Made by a program: the position numbers and the translations under genes. Shown piece after piece: positions 1-7,808 of a stretch of 64,000 nt of DNA (positions within the stretch are counted from its first letter, which is position 1; each line of letters begins with the position of its first letter). This DNA comes from Caulobacter sp. Lineage in GTDB: Bacteria > Pseudomonadota > Alphaproteobacteria > Caulobacterales > Caulobacteraceae. The DNA lies in contig NZ_JAGIBH010000003.1 in the NCBI RefSeq assembly GCF_017744445.1, positions 124,001 to 188,000 on the forward strand, read 5' to 3'. The notes under the pieces were generated by a model, which worked only from the letters and a program-made list of their open reading frames with translations, was not told the origin of the DNA and searched no databases.

Positions 1-182
1 TGTCTTGGAAGAAGTACACGGAGTTCATGCCGCGGGCCCAGGTCGCGCTGATGGAGATCCCCATCTACGCCACCTACTCGCTGCTGAGCGACCTGGACGC
101 CCTGTGCGAGCGGATCATCGTCGCCGAAAAGCGCTTCCGCGAAGGTCCGCAGAAGGTGATCCACACGCACCGGGCGGCTTAA
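1..182 (+). CDS. C-terminal fragment of an unidentified protein
   Basis: The window opens inside a reading frame (codons begin at base 3) that runs about 59 codons to a TAA at 180-182. The visible tail is mixed charged and hydrophobic, contains the stretch MEIPIYATYSLLSDLDALCE, and ends in HTHRAA. I do not recognise the family from this fragment. Codon use is typical of the neighbours, with G or C at most third positions, so it is probably a real gene end. It converges on the acetyltransferase gene with a 13-base gap. No function is proposed. Confidence 0.6.
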   Translation, partial: SWKKYTEFMPRAQVALMEIPIYATYSLLSDLDALCERIIVAEKRFREGPQKVIHTHRAA

Positions 183-195
183 GCGCTCTAGAGCG

Positions 196-729
196 TCAGG
201 CCAGCCACACCATCATTCGCGTCGCCGCCGGTTCGCCGCGCGCGATCGACGGCTTGTGCTCCACGACGCCCGTGTACAGGAACCCGGCCTTGACCAGCAC
301 CCGGCCCGAGGCGTCGTTGTCGGCGAAGTGGCCGGCGGTGACGTAGCGCTTCTTCCAGCGCCCCCGCGCCCAGTCCAGCGCGCCCCGGGTCGCCTCGGTG
401 GCGTAGCCGCGACCCCAGTAGGGGCGGCCGATCCAGTAGCCCAGCTCGACCTGGCCGTCGGCGGTCGTGAACATCCCGATCACGCCGATCAGGCCTTCGC
501 CCGCCAGCTCGATGGCGAAGGTGTTGTCGCGCGCGCGGTCCTGCGTGCCACAGCGGGCGACGAAGTCCTCGGCGTGATCGCGAGTATAGGGCGAGGGCAT
601 GCGCGTGGTCATGCGCGCGATGTCATGGTCGACGCAGAAGGCCGCCACGCGTTCGACATCGGCCTGGGCCGGAACACGCAGCGTCAGCCGCTGGGTGTCG
701 ATGACGGGTCTTTCTTCGATGACGCACAT
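196..729 (-). CDS. GNAT family N-acetyltransferase (RimJ/RimL type)
   Basis: A 177-residue protein with the layout of the RimJ/RimL-like GNAT family, which transfers acetyl from acetyl-CoA to an amine. It has an early segment of the form IDTQRLTLRVP, a central strand ending in ELGYWIGRPYWGRGYATEA that supplies the acetyl-CoA pyrophosphate loop (consensus R/Q-x-x-G-x-G/A), and a late NDASGRVLVKAGF motif typical of the family. The ATG at 729 follows a GGGAGG ribosome binding site at good distance. The substrate cannot be told from sequence; ribosomal-protein, antibiotic or small-molecule acetylation are all possible. It lies downstream of the rplU-rpmA terminator, so it is probably transcribed separately. 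Confidence 0.85.
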   Translation of the reverse strand: MCVIEERPVIDTQRLTLRVPAQADVERVAAFCVDHDIARMTTRMPSPYTRDHAEDFVARCGTQDRARDNTFAIELAGEGLIGVIGMFTTADGQVELGYWIGRPYWGRGYATEATRGALDWARGRWKKRYVTAGHFADNDASGRVLVKAGFLYTGVVEHKPSIARGEPAATRMMVWLA

Positions 730-810
730 CGGCGCCTCCCAGAGTTCTCGGCCCCTCGTTTGATGGGGAACCGTGACGCCGCCATGGCGAAGCTCGTTTC
801 ATTTGGCGGC

Positions 811-855
811 GAGACAAAACAAAAGCGGGGAGCCCGGCGTTCCGGACTCCCCGCT
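811..855 (-). terminator. Intrinsic terminator of rplU-rpmA
   Basis: A near-perfect GC-rich stem (AGCGGGGAG arms, one internal mismatch, CCGG extensions, short loop) lies at 824-855. Read on the minus strand it is followed by a T-rich run with two TTTT blocks at 813-824. It sits 66 bases past the end of rpmA. Confidence 0.8.
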
Positions 856-920
856 AGAGATCGTCTGTCCGGATCGTCTTCTTGGTAAGAAGCACGATCC
901 GAATGAACTCTGGTTCGTGC

Positions 921-1190
921 TTACTCGGCCGGTTGAGCGGCCGGAGTCACCGTCACGTACGTGCGGTTATGCTTCTTGGTCACGAAGCCCACGGCGCCTT
1001 GGACGAGCGCGAACAGGGTGTGGTCCTTGCCGATGCCGACATTGGCGCCCGGATAGAACTTCGTGCCGCGCTGACGCACGAGGATGTTGCCGGCGAGAAC
1101 CTTCTCGCCGCCGAACTTCTTCACGCCAAGGCGCTTCGATTCTGAGTCGCGACCGTTGCTCGACGAGCCGCCAGATTTCTTGTGAGCCAT
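921..1190 (-). CDS. rpmA: 50S ribosomal protein L27
   Basis: An 89-residue protein that starts [16 protein letters not shown], the conserved L27 N-terminus. This tail reaches toward the peptidyl transferase centre in bacterial ribosomes. The middle carries the family signatures [19 protein letters not shown] and [13 protein letters not shown]. Length is normal for the family. It follows rplU by 30 bases on the same strand, the usual bacterial rplU-rpmA operon, and ends before a clear intrinsic terminator. Like many alphaproteobacterial L27 proteins it has no extended cleavable leader of the Firmicutes type. Confidence 0.98.
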   Translation of the reverse strand: MAHKKSGGSSSNGRDSESKRLGVKKFGGEKVLAGNILVRQRGTKFYPGANVGIGKDHTLFALVQGAVGFVTKKHNRTYVTVTPAAQPAE

Positions 1191-1220
1191 TGTGCTCTCC
1201 TACCTTAGAAGGCGTCGCCC

Positions 1221-1796
1221 TTAGGCTTCGCCTTCCTCCGTCTTGGCGGCAGCCTTCTTAGGGGCGGCCTTCTTCTTCGGGGCTTCGGCGACCGGGTCGG
1301 CGTGCTCGACGACGGCGGCTTCAACCTTCGGGCTGGCCTTCGAAGCCTTCTTCACGACCGGGGTCGCTTCGACGGCGGCCGGAACCGAGAACGGCACGGC
1401 GGCGTCGCCGAGGCCGCGAGCGCGGGCGTCCAGGATGACCTTCGGGGTCAGGTCGATCGAACCTTCCCACTTGGCTTCCTTGCCGCCACCGGCGACCGAC
1501 GTGACGCGCACGACGGTTTCCAACTGACGGTGACCGCGGGTGCGGCGGTAGCCCTGACGGCGGATCTTCTTGAAGATCTTCACCTTCTCACCCTTGCGGG
1601 TTTCGATCAGGGTGCCGGAGACGACAGCGCCGTCCACGGTGGGGGCGCCGACCGTCACGGCCTCGCCTTCGCCAAGCATCAGGACTTCACCAAAGGCCAC
1701 GGCAGCGCCGGGTTCACCTTCGAGCTTTTCGACAACCAGCAGGTCGCCGGCTTGAACCCGGTACTGCTTGCCGCCGGTTTTGATCACCGCGTACAT
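1221..1796 (-). CDS. rplU: 50S ribosomal protein L21 with long C-terminal extension
   Basis: The first ~100 residues are a standard L21: it begins MYAVIKTGGKQYRVQAGD and has the late signature KRRQGYRRTRGHRQ-like block (here KKIRRQGYRRTRGHRQL) that contacts 23S rRNA. E. coli L21 is about 103 residues, while this one is 191. The extra ~85 residues are rich in Ala, Lys, Pro and Glu and end in KKKAAPKKAAAKTEEGEA, a low-complexity charged tail that is probably disordered. Such tails occur in alphaproteobacterial L21 proteins. It is the first gene of the rplU-rpmA operon and has a sigma-70-like promoter about 80 bases upstream. Confidence 0.97.
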   Translation of the reverse strand: MYAVIKTGGKQYRVQAGDLLVVEKLEGEPGAAVAFGEVLMLGEGEAVTVGAPTVDGAVVSGTLIETRKGEKVKIFKKIRRQGYRRTRGHRQLETVVRVTSVAGGGKEAKWEGSIDLTPKVILDARARGLGDAAVPFSVPAAVEATPVVKKASKASPKVEAAVVEHADPVAEAPKKKAAPKKAAAKTEEGEA

Positions 1797-1874
1797 AGGT
1801 TTAGCGCCTTAAAAACGTGCGTTCGCAAAATAGGGATCGCCCGCTCGGGAACCCGGCGGGCGAAGAGGGCGCGA

Positions 1875-1902
1875 CTTATACAGCCGCAGGCCCGAGAGTC
1901 AA
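1875..1902 (-). promoter_or_regulatory. Sigma-70-like promoter of rplU-rpmA
   Basis: On the minus strand TTGACT (1897-1902) and TATAAG (1875-1880) are separated by 16 bases, close to the housekeeping consensus. This predicts a leader of about 70 bases before the rplU ATG at 1796. No other promoter of comparable quality is visible in the 204-base gap. Confidence 0.7.
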
Positions 1903-1970
1903 CGCCGTCCCCGAGGATTCCACGGCCGTTGCGAAGGAAACACGACAAGATCGTCGGAACCCCCTGGGTT

Positions 1971-1983
1971 GTTACTTTATAAC
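1971..1983. promoter_or_regulatory. Inverted repeat GTTA-N5-TAAC, candidate Zur-type operator
   Basis: The inverted repeat GTTACTTTATAAC lies 17 bases before the GTG start of the NicO-like gene and contains a TATAA-like core that could serve as a -10 element. Zinc-uptake regulator (Zur) sites in proteobacteria are AT-rich palindromes with GTTAT/ATAAC arms. The downstream His-rich COG0523 GTPase belongs to a family often under Zur control. The match is short, so the assignment is tentative. Confidence 0.4.
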
Positions 1984-2000
1984 GCGCTATATGCCGTGAC

Positions 2001-2630
2001 GTGAACTCGACCTTCTTCACCTCTATTGCCGTCACGGGCTTCGCCGTGGCCTTCCTGCACGCGGCCCTGCCCACGCACTGGCTGCCGTTCGTGCTGGTCG
2101 GTCGCGCCCAGAAGTGGTCCACGGGCCGCACTCTGGGCGTCACCCTGCTGGCGGGCCTGGGCCATGTGGGCCTGACGATCGCCCTGGGCCTGGCCTTGGT
2201 CGTCGCGGGCCTGGCGCTGGAGCCCAAGCTGGGCGGGCTGTTCCACTGGGTGGTCGGCGGCTTGATGGTCGCCGTCGGTCTCTTCTATATAGCGCGCGGC
2301 CGCCACAACCACGCTGTGCCGGAGGCGGGCCGCCGGGCCTATGCCTCGGACCGCGCCGCGATCATCGCCCTGGTCACCCTGCTGACGCTGTCGCCCTGCG
2401 AGGCGTTCCTGCCCTATTATCTGGCCGGCATGCAGCACGGCTGGCAGGCCTTCCTGGTGCTGAGCGGGGTGCTGATGGCCGCCACCTCGGCCGGCATGCT
2501 GATCTTCACCAGCCTGTCGCTGGCCGGCTTCAAGCGCCTGGGCCTGCAATGGGTCGAGCGCTACGAGGAGACCATCCTGGGCGTCGCCCTGATCGTGGTC
2601 GGCCTGGCCGTCGCTTTCTTCAAAACGTAG
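2001..2630 (+). CDS. Polytopic membrane protein, NicO/UreH-like putative metal transporter
   Basis: A 209-residue, very hydrophobic protein with about six predicted membrane segments and a GTG start. Residues 20-27 read HAALPTHW, which resembles the histidine-bearing helix (H-x4-D/H type) of the NicO/RcnA/UreH metal permease group. A second conserved-looking helix region is LLTLSPCEAFLPYYLAGM. I infer a transition-metal permease or related exporter, but I cannot fix the metal or direction. It is followed 39 bases later by a COG0523 GTPase and preceded by a possible Zur-type palindrome, so zinc homeostasis is the best guess. Alternatives are a generic TauE/SafE-like or uncharacterised membrane protein. 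Confidence 0.6.
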   Translation: MNSTFFTSIAVTGFAVAFLHAALPTHWLPFVLVGRAQKWSTGRTLGVTLLAGLGHVGLTIALGLALVVAGLALEPKLGGLFHWVVGGLMVAVGLFYIARGRHNHAVPEAGRRAYASDRAAIIALVTLLTLSPCEAFLPYYLAGMQHGWQAFLVLSGVLMAATSAGMLIFTSLSLAGFKRLGLQWVERYEETILGVALIVVGLAVAFFKT

Positions 2631-2669
2631 ACGCTTTCGCTCCGCGTCCTGGCCTCCTAAATAGCGGCC

Positions 2670-3722
2670 ATGACCCAAGCTTCCTCGAAGATCCCCGTCA
2701 CCGTCCTCACCGGCTATCTCGGCGCCGGCAAGACCACGCTGCTCAACCGCATCCTCACCGAGGAGCACGGCAAGCGCTACGCCGTGATCGTCAACGAGTT
2801 CGGCGAGGTCGGCATCGACAACGACCTGGTGGTCGGCGCGGACGAGGAAGTGTTCGAGATGAACAACGGCTGCGTCTGCTGCACGGTGCGCGGCGACCTG
2901 ATCCGCGTCCTGCAAGGCCTGATGAAGCGCAAGGGCGGCTTCGACGCCATCATCGTCGAAACCACGGGCCTGGCCGATCCGGGCCCGGTGGCCCAGACCT
3001 TCTTCGTCGATGATGACGTCAAGGCCCGTACGGCGCTGGATTCGGTCACCGCCGTGGTCGACGCCAAGCACATCATGCTGCGCCTGTCCGACAGCAAGGA
3101 AGCCGTCGAGCAGATCGCCTTCGCCGACCAGATCGTGCTGAACAAGACCGACCTGGTCTCGGAAGACGACCTGCGCCACGTCGAGTCGCGCATCCGCCGC
3201 ATCAATCCGCTGGCGCCAATCCACCGCGCCCAGCGTTCGAACGTTCCGCTGGACGCCATCCTGGGCAAGCACAGCTTCGACCTGGAGCGGATCACCGAGC
3301 TGGAGCCGTCGTTCCTGAACCCGGCCCACGGCGAGGCCGGTCACGTGCACGACGAGCACTGCGTTCATGACCATCACCACCACGGTCACGGGCATGACCA
3401 CGGCCACGCCAGCGCGATCCACGACGACGGCGTGAAGGGCATCTCCCTGACGCTGGACAAGCCCGTCGACGGCCAGAAGATCACCGCCTGGCTCAATGAC
3501 CTGCTGGCCAAGCGCGGTCCCGACATCCTGCGCGCCAAGGGCATCATCGACGTGAAGGGCGAGAACAAGCGCCTCGTCTTCCAGGCCGTCCACATGATCC
3601 TGGAAGGCGACTTCCAGCGCGAGTGGACCGACAAGGACAAGCGCTACAGCCGCATGGTCTTCATCGGCCGCGACCTGGACGAGGCCGAGCTGAAGGCCGG
3701 CTTCGAGGCGACGGCGGCTTAG
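2670..3722 (+). CDS. COG0523 (CobW/ZigA-type) GTP-binding metallochaperone
   Basis: A 350-residue P-loop GTPase of the G3E/CobW family. Visible motifs are Walker A ([12 protein letters not shown], residues 15-26), the metal-binding CVCC signature (residues 68-71, in [13 protein letters not shown]), the ETTGLADP switch region and the NKTD guanine motif (158-161). Residues about 220-251 form a histidine-rich loop ([14 protein letters not shown]) expected to bind zinc or a similar metal. The C-terminal CobW_C domain ends in [10 protein letters not shown]. Family members deliver zinc or other metals to client enzymes, often in zinc starvation. The CobW name does not mean a role in cobalamin synthesis here, since no cob genes are nearby. 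It probably forms an operon with the upstream membrane protein. Confidence 0.9.
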   Translation: MTQASSKIPVTVLTGYLGAGKTTLLNRILTEEHGKRYAVIVNEFGEVGIDNDLVVGADEEVFEMNNGCVCCTVRGDLIRVLQGLMKRKGGFDAIIVETTGLADPGPVAQTFFVDDDVKARTALDSVTAVVDAKHIMLRLSDSKEAVEQIAFADQIVLNKTDLVSEDDLRHVESRIRRINPLAPIHRAQRSNVPLDAILGKHSFDLERITELEPSFLNPAHGEAGHVHDEHCVHDHHHHGHGHDHGHASAIHDDGVKGISLTLDKPVDGQKITAWLNDLLAKRGPDILRAKGIIDVKGENKRLVFQAVHMILEGDFQREWTDKDKRYSRMVFIGRDLDEAELKAGFEATAA

Positions 3723-3735
3723 TGGGCGCCCGTTT

Positions 3736-3898
3736 CCCTCTCCCCTTGCGGGAGAGGGTGGCTCGCGTAGCGGGTCGGGTTAGGGGTTGAAAACAGAAGC
3801 CGCCGCGACCGGCCTTCCGGCTAGTCGCGGCGGTTCGTTTGTGCGACCCCTCATCCGTCGGCTTCGCCGACACCTTCTCCCGCAAGGGGAGAAGAGGG
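3736..3898. repeat. Intergenic inverted repeat element, family B copy 1
   Basis: The gap between two convergent genes is filled by two inverted modules. The left one has CTCTCCCCTTGCGGGAGAGG and ends near GGTTAGGGGT. The right one has CCCCTCATCCGTCGGCTTCG and ends CGCAAGGGGAGAAGAGGG. A similar composite lies at 32364-32481. Such elements are common extragenic palindromes in Caulobacterales genomes. Confidence 0.7.
3797..3840 (+). terminator. Intrinsic terminator of the COG0523 gene
   Basis: A 10-bp GC stem (CCGCCGCGAC at 3800-3809 with GTCGCGGCGG at 3824-3833) is followed by TTCGTTTGT. The left side is A-rich on the plus strand, so it may also work in reverse for the convergent exbD-like gene. 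It lies inside the family B repeat. Confidence 0.6.
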
Positions 3899-4333
3899 CT
3901 AGTGCAGGTCTTCGTTGACGATGCCGACCTTGGTCCAGCCGTTGCGATGGACCACGTTGATGACGCCCATCAGGGCCTCATAGGGCACGTCGGCCTGGGC
4001 GCTGATCATCACCCGCTGGTCGCCGCGCGCGCCGGCCTGGCCGTTGGCCTTGAAGCTGGCGCTAAGATCGCTGGCCAAGGTGTCCAGCCGGGTCGCCTGG
4101 CCCGACAGGAACAGCGCGCCGGAGTTCTGAATCGCGATGGCCACGGGCTTGAGCGGCGTCGCCTGGCTGGAGGCTTGCGGCAGGTCCAGCTTGATCGAGG
4201 TCACAGCCGTCGGCACGGCGACCATGAAGATCACCAGCAGCACCATCAGGATGTCCACGAAGGGCGTGACGTTGATGTCCGCGTTCTGGCGGATCGCATA
4301 GCGCCCGCCGCCGCCCGAAAGTTTCGCCGCCAT
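3899..4333 (-). CDS. ExbD/TolR family biopolymer transport protein (second copy)
   Basis: A 144-residue inner-membrane protein with the ExbD/TolR plan: a short cytoplasmic start (MAAKLSGGGGRYAI), one membrane helix of the form TPFVDILMVLLVIFMVAVP whose Asp is the conserved proton-pathway residue, and a periplasmic domain ending GIVNEDLH. In the family, ExbD with ExbB uses the proton gradient to energise TonB or Tol systems. It is very like the next gene upstream (4474-4920), with the same start and end motifs, so the pair is a tandem duplication. A terminator lies between them, suggesting separate transcription. No exbB or tonB gene is in the window. Confidence 0.9.
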   Translation of the reverse strand: MAAKLSGGGGRYAIRQNADINVTPFVDILMVLLVIFMVAVPTAVTSIKLDLPQASSQATPLKPVAIAIQNSGALFLSGQATRLDTLASDLSASFKANGQAGARGDQRVMISAQADVPYEALMGVINVVHRNGWTKVGIVNEDLH

Positions 4334-4413
4334 GTGCTTCCCTTCCCATGATGAAGTTACAGATGTAGATTGCGCTTGTTTCTACAATTGTAAAGTCCGG
4401 AAATCGGGGCACG

Positions 4414-4444
4414 AAAAAGGGGCCGGACGTTTCCGCCCGGCCCC
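4414..4444 (-). terminator. Intrinsic terminator between the two exbD-like genes
   Basis: The stem GGGGCCGG (4419-4426) pairs with CCGGCCCC (4437-4444). On the minus strand it is followed by a TTTTT run (4414-4418). It terminates the 4474-4920 gene. Confidence 0.8.
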
Positions 4445-4473
4445 CTGATTTTCTTGGCGATCGCCGAAGCTGC

Positions 4474-4920
4474 TTAGTGCAGGTCTTCGTTGATCAGGCC
4501 GACCTTGAACCAGCCAGCGGTCTGCAGTTGGTTCAGCACGCCCATGAAGTCGGCGTACAGCACGTCGGCGTCGGCGCGGATCATGACGCGCTGATCGTCC
4601 TTCGGGCCGGCTTGGCCGGTCGCGGCGAACTTGGCGTTCAGGTCAGCTTCCAGGCCGTCGAGGCTGGTTTGCTTGTCGGCGATGAAGATCGCGCCCGACT
4701 TCTGGATCGAGATGAAGACCGGTTCCTTCGGCTTCTCGTTCGTTTGGTTCGGGACCGCCGGCGGCAGGTCGATCTTGATCGAGGTCACGGCCATCGGCAC
4801 GGCGACCATGAAGATGATCAGCAGAACCAGCAGAATGTCCACGAAGGGCGTGACGTTGATTTCGGAATTCTGGCCCAGCGAATAACGGCCACCGCCGCCG
4901 CCAGCAAGTTTAGCCGCCAT
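4474..4920 (-). CDS. ExbD/TolR family biopolymer transport protein (first copy)
   Basis: I chose the ATG at 4920, giving 148 residues that begin MAAKLAGGGGGRYSLGQNSE, because this aligns with the start of the paralogue at 3899-4333. A GTG 33 bases upstream would add 11 residues with no counterpart. The membrane helix follows TPFVDILLVLLIIFMVAVP with the conserved Asp; the periplasmic part has the family layout and ends in GLINEDLH. It acts as the proton-channel partner of an ExbB protein in TonB-dependent uptake. The two copies may energise different receptor sets or form a mixed complex, as reported for duplicated exbD genes elsewhere. A candidate LexA box lies about 140 bases upstream. Confidence 0.9.
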   Translation of the reverse strand: MAAKLAGGGGGRYSLGQNSEINVTPFVDILLVLLIIFMVAVPMAVTSIKIDLPPAVPNQTNEKPKEPVFISIQKSGAIFIADKQTSLDGLEADLNAKFAATGQAGPKDDQRVMIRADADVLYADFMGVLNQLQTAGWFKVGLINEDLH

Positions 4921-5061
4921 AGCCTGACTGTCTCCCAGAAGGCCGCGCCGCACAGGGCGCGCCTGAAATGTCGTTACCTCGCCACGTCTGGCGCAGACGG
5001 GCGCGGAAGTAAAGCCCGACGACGCATCGCAATAGCAACCCCCTTTTGACTCTTTTTGGTC

Positions 5062-5076
5062 GAACGCTGTTCGAAC
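5062..5076 (-). promoter_or_regulatory. Candidate LexA (SOS) box GTTC-N7-GTTC
   Basis: On the minus strand the sequence is GTTCGAACAGCGTTC, an exact match to the alphaproteobacterial SOS box GTTC-N7-GTTC. It is in the divergent gap between the exbD-like gene (start 4920) and the WD40 gene (start 5183). About two exact matches per 64 kb are expected by chance if bases are equally frequent, so context is the only support. Confidence 0.35.
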
Positions 5077-5182
5077 GTGCAGCTTTCTGGGGGCGGCTTC
5101 GCTCGAGACGCGAATTGCGCCCGTTCGAGCGCCTTTATGAAAGAGTCTGGTCGTCAGGCGGTCGGCGCCTTATCTCGCGCGC

Positions 5183-6214
5183 ATGATCTTTTCTTTCGAC
5201 GCCTTCGTCACCGACGCCCTGTTCGACCGCTCCGGCCGCGCCATGTTCGCCCTGGGCGACGGCACCGTCCGCCTCCAGACGCAGGAGGGATTCGTCACGG
5301 TCGAGGCCCATGGCGGCCCGATGGGCGGCGCCGTGCTGGCCTCGGCTGTCCATCCCAGCGGCAATGGCGTCATCACCGGCGGCGACGACGGCAAGGTGGT
5401 CTGGAGCCGAATCGAGGGCGGTGAGGTCGTCGCCTCGCTGATCGCCGAGGTGAAGAACAAGTGGATCGAGCACGTGGCGACCAGCGCCGCCTCGGGCCTG
5501 ATCGCCTTCACCGCCGGCAAGGAGGTCCATGTCCGCGACGCCGCCGACCCGGCCTTCACCCGGACCTTTACACACGAGAAGACGGTGTCGGGCCTGGCCT
5601 TCGAGCCGAAGGGCCGTCGCCTGGCCAGCGCCACCTATGGCGGGGCCTATCTGTGGTACGCCCGCATCGCCGACCAGAAGCCCAGCTTGCTCAAGTGGGC
5701 CGGCAGCCACATCGCCGTGGAATTCAGCCCGGACGGCAAGTTTCTGATCTCGTCGATGCAGGAAAACCAGCTGCACGGCTGGCGGCTGTCGGACAGCAAG
5801 GACATGCGGATGGGCGGCTACCCGTCCAAGATCAAGAGCGTGGCCTTCTTCGACAAGGGCAACCTGCTGGCCACGGCCGGCGCCTCGGGCGCGGTCATCT
5901 GGCCGTTCGCCGGCGCCAACGGCCCGATGGGCAAGGAAGCCGCCGAGATCGGCTTCTCGCGTGATTCGATGGTCGTCCGCGTGGCGGGGGTCGACGTCCA
6001 ACCGGTCTGCATCGCCGCCCAGGACAACGGCAAGATCTGGATCGCGCACATGCGCAACGGCCGCATCGAGACGGTGAAGGCCGAAAAGGGCGCGTCGATC
6101 AGCGCCCTGTCGACCAGCGCCGACGGCAAGTGGCTGGCCTGGGGCGACGAAAGCGGCGAAGCCGGCGTCGTCGCGATCCCGGACATCAGCGGGCCGCGCG
6201 AGTTCGCGGGGTAA
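5183..6214 (+). CDS. WD40-repeat beta-propeller protein
   Basis: A 343-residue soluble protein made of repeated ~40-residue blades. Typical blade endings are visible, such as HPSGNGVITGGDDGKVVWSR, FEPKGRRLASATYGGAYLWY, FSPDGKFLISSMQENQLHGW and STSADGKWLAWGDESGEAGV. That gives about seven blades and one propeller. There is no signal peptide, so it should be cytoplasmic. WD40 propellers are protein-interaction platforms and no enzymatic motif is present. It is divergent from the exbD-like genes and followed by a repeat element. Its partner and role are unknown. Confidence 0.85.
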   Translation: MIFSFDAFVTDALFDRSGRAMFALGDGTVRLQTQEGFVTVEAHGGPMGGAVLASAVHPSGNGVITGGDDGKVVWSRIEGGEVVASLIAEVKNKWIEHVATSAASGLIAFTAGKEVHVRDAADPAFTRTFTHEKTVSGLAFEPKGRRLASATYGGAYLWYARIADQKPSLLKWAGSHIAVEFSPDGKFLISSMQENQLHGWRLSDSKDMRMGGYPSKIKSVAFFDKGNLLATAGASGAVIWPFAGANGPMGKEAAEIGFSRDSMVVRVAGVDVQPVCIAAQDNGKIWIAHMRNGRIETVKAEKGASISALSTSADGKWLAWGDESGEAGVVAIPDISGPREFAG

Positions 6215-6229
6215 TCCACCAAATCCGTT

Positions 6230-6345
6230 CTTCCCGGCGAAAGCCGGGACCTAGATGGAAAGGCGCCGGGGTGTCCGCCAAGGACGCTGCGCTCCTCCCA
6301 TCATCCCCAGCGCTCTGGGATCTGGGCCCCGGCTTTCGCCGGGGA
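6230..6345. repeat. Intergenic inverted repeat element, family A copy 1
   Basis: Two inverted modules: CTTCCCGGCGAAAGCCGGGA at the left and GGCCCCGGCTTTCGCCGGGG at the right, each itself a small hairpin. The same arrangement occurs at 18772-18890. It sits between the convergent WD40 and nitroreductase genes and may act as a transcription end or mRNA-stabilising element. Confidence 0.75.
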
Positions 6346-6360
6346 AACGGAAGTGGGGGA

Positions 6361-7023
6361 TCAGAACCCCTTCAGCTCGGCCCATTCCTCGAACGGGGCG
6401 CGCTGGGAGCGGAAGTTGTTCACCGGCGCGGCCTCGTCGCGATAGCCCAGGGCCATGCCGGAGAACAGCATATGGCCCTCGGGCAGGCCGACATGGTCGT
6501 CGACGATCTTGTTGTAGTGCGACCAGAACTCCTGCGGGCAGGTGTCCAGGCCCCGCTCGATGGCCAGCAGCATGAAGGTCTGCATCAGCATGCCGACGTC
6601 GCTCCACTGCGGCGGGCCGCAACGACGGTCGATCGAGAAGAACAGCTGCACTGGCGCCCCGAAGCCCTGGCCGTTGGTCGAGAACCACTGCAGGCGTTGC
6701 AGCTTGTCCTCGCGCGGGATGCCCAGAGCGCCGTACATGTCCTCGCCGACCTGGAAGCGGCGGCTGCGCAGCGGCTCCCACAGGTTGGCCGGATAGACGT
6801 CGTACTCGGTGGGGTCGGGCGCGGCGACGCGGGCCAGCATGGTCGCCTTCAGCTTTTCCAGAGGCTCGCCGGCGATGGCTTGCACCCGCCAAGGCTGAAG
6901 ATTGCCGCCGGACGGGGCGCGGGACGCGGCCTCCAACAGCTCGCGGACCAGCGCGCCGTCGACCGGATCGGGCTTGAAGGCGCGCACCGACATGCGGCGG
7001 CTGACGGCGTCGATCACGTCCAT
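6361..7023 (-). CDS. Nitroreductase family FMN-dependent oxidoreductase
   Basis: A 220-residue protein starting [20 protein letters not shown] at an ATG preceded by a GGGAG site; a longer frame exists upstream but would run toward the divergent mtgA gene and has no such site. The [14 protein letters not shown] start and the [15 protein letters not shown] motif are hallmarks of NfsB/NfnB-type nitroreductases, which bind FMN as homodimers and reduce nitro groups, quinones or flavins with NAD(P)H. The C-terminal half has the PxGxxxDxP-like region [24 protein letters not shown]. The natural substrate cannot be read from sequence. Confidence 0.88.
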   Translation of the reverse strand: MDVIDAVSRRMSVRAFKPDPVDGALVRELLEAASRAPSGGNLQPWRVQAIAGEPLEKLKATMLARVAAPDPTEYDVYPANLWEPLRSRRFQVGEDMYGALGIPREDKLQRLQWFSTNGQGFGAPVQLFFSIDRRCGPPQWSDVGMLMQTFMLLAIERGLDTCPQEFWSHYNKIVDDHVGLPEGHMLFSGMALGYRDEAAPVNNFRSQRAPFEEWAELKGF

Positions 7024-7130
7024 CGAAGGCTCCCTTAATCCCGTGTATCTATCTATCGCGACAGCGACGGTTCCTCTGGCTAGCATCCGTCCGTCGGGTA
7101 AAGACAAGTAGGACTTCGGGGACTTCATAC

Positions 7131-7808
7131 GTGCGTCGGCTTTTGCGGAACATCGCGCTGGCTCTGTTCATCGTGCTGGTGGCCGGGCCGGTGGTGACGG
7201 TCATCCTGTATCGCTTCATTCCGCCGCCGGTGACGCCGCTGATGGTGATCCGGGCGGTCGAGGGGCGCGGGCTGGACCATCGCTGGCGCTCGATCGACAA
7301 GGTCGCCCCGGCCCTGCCACGCGCGCTGATCGCGGCCGAGGACTCCCGGTTCTGCGAGCACCACGGCTTCGACTTCAACGCCCTGCAGAAGGCCTATGCC
7401 AATAACGAGGCCGGCAAGAAGATCCGTGGCGGCTCCACGATCAGCCAGCAGACGGCCAAGAACGTCTTTCTGTGGCCGGGCCGCAGCTACATCCGCAAGG
7501 GCCTGGAGGCCTGGTTCACGGTGCTGATCGAGGTGCTGTGGGGCAAGGAGCGGATCATGGAGGTCTATCTGAACTCCATCGAGTTCGGCTCGGGCATCTA
7601 TGGCGCCCAGGCCGCCGCCCAGCGCTATTTCGGCGTCGACGCCGACCAGCTGACCCAGGCCCAGGCCTCGCGCCTGGCGGCCATCCTGCCCAGCCCTCTG
7701 AAGTGGAAGGTGATCAAGCCCGGCAAGTACGTGGCCCGTCGCACCCAGAAGATCGGCAAGGCCTCGGGCGCGGTGCGCCGCACCGGCCTGGCCGAGTGCG
7801 TGGGCTAA
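7131..7808 (+). CDS. mtgA: Monofunctional biosynthetic peptidoglycan transglycosylase
   Basis: A 225-residue GT51 enzyme with one N-terminal membrane anchor (about residues 7-28) and a GTG start. The catalytic glutamate is E70 in the motif [14 protein letters not shown], and the second conserved motif [13 protein letters not shown] covers residues 99-111. There is no transpeptidase domain, so it matches MtgA rather than a class A PBP. It polymerises lipid II into glycan strands at the outer face of the inner membrane. Length is normal. Its stop overlaps the stop of the convergent VOC gene by four bases. Confidence 0.96.
   Translation: MRRLLRNIALALFIVLVAGPVVTVILYRFIPPPVTPLMVIRAVEGRGLDHRWRSIDKVAPALPRALIAAEDSRFCEHHGFDFNALQKAYANNEAGKKIRGGSTISQQTAKNVFLWPGRSYIRKGLEAWFTVLIEVLWGKERIMEVYLNSIEFGSGIYGAQAAAQRYFGVDADQLTQAQASRLAAILPSPLKWKVIKPGKYVARRTQKIGKASGAVRRTGLAECVG

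Noticed and set aside
2670..3722. Cobalamin biosynthesis role for the CobW-family gene
   Set aside because: No cobalamin genes are nearby and the His-rich loop fits a zinc chaperone better.
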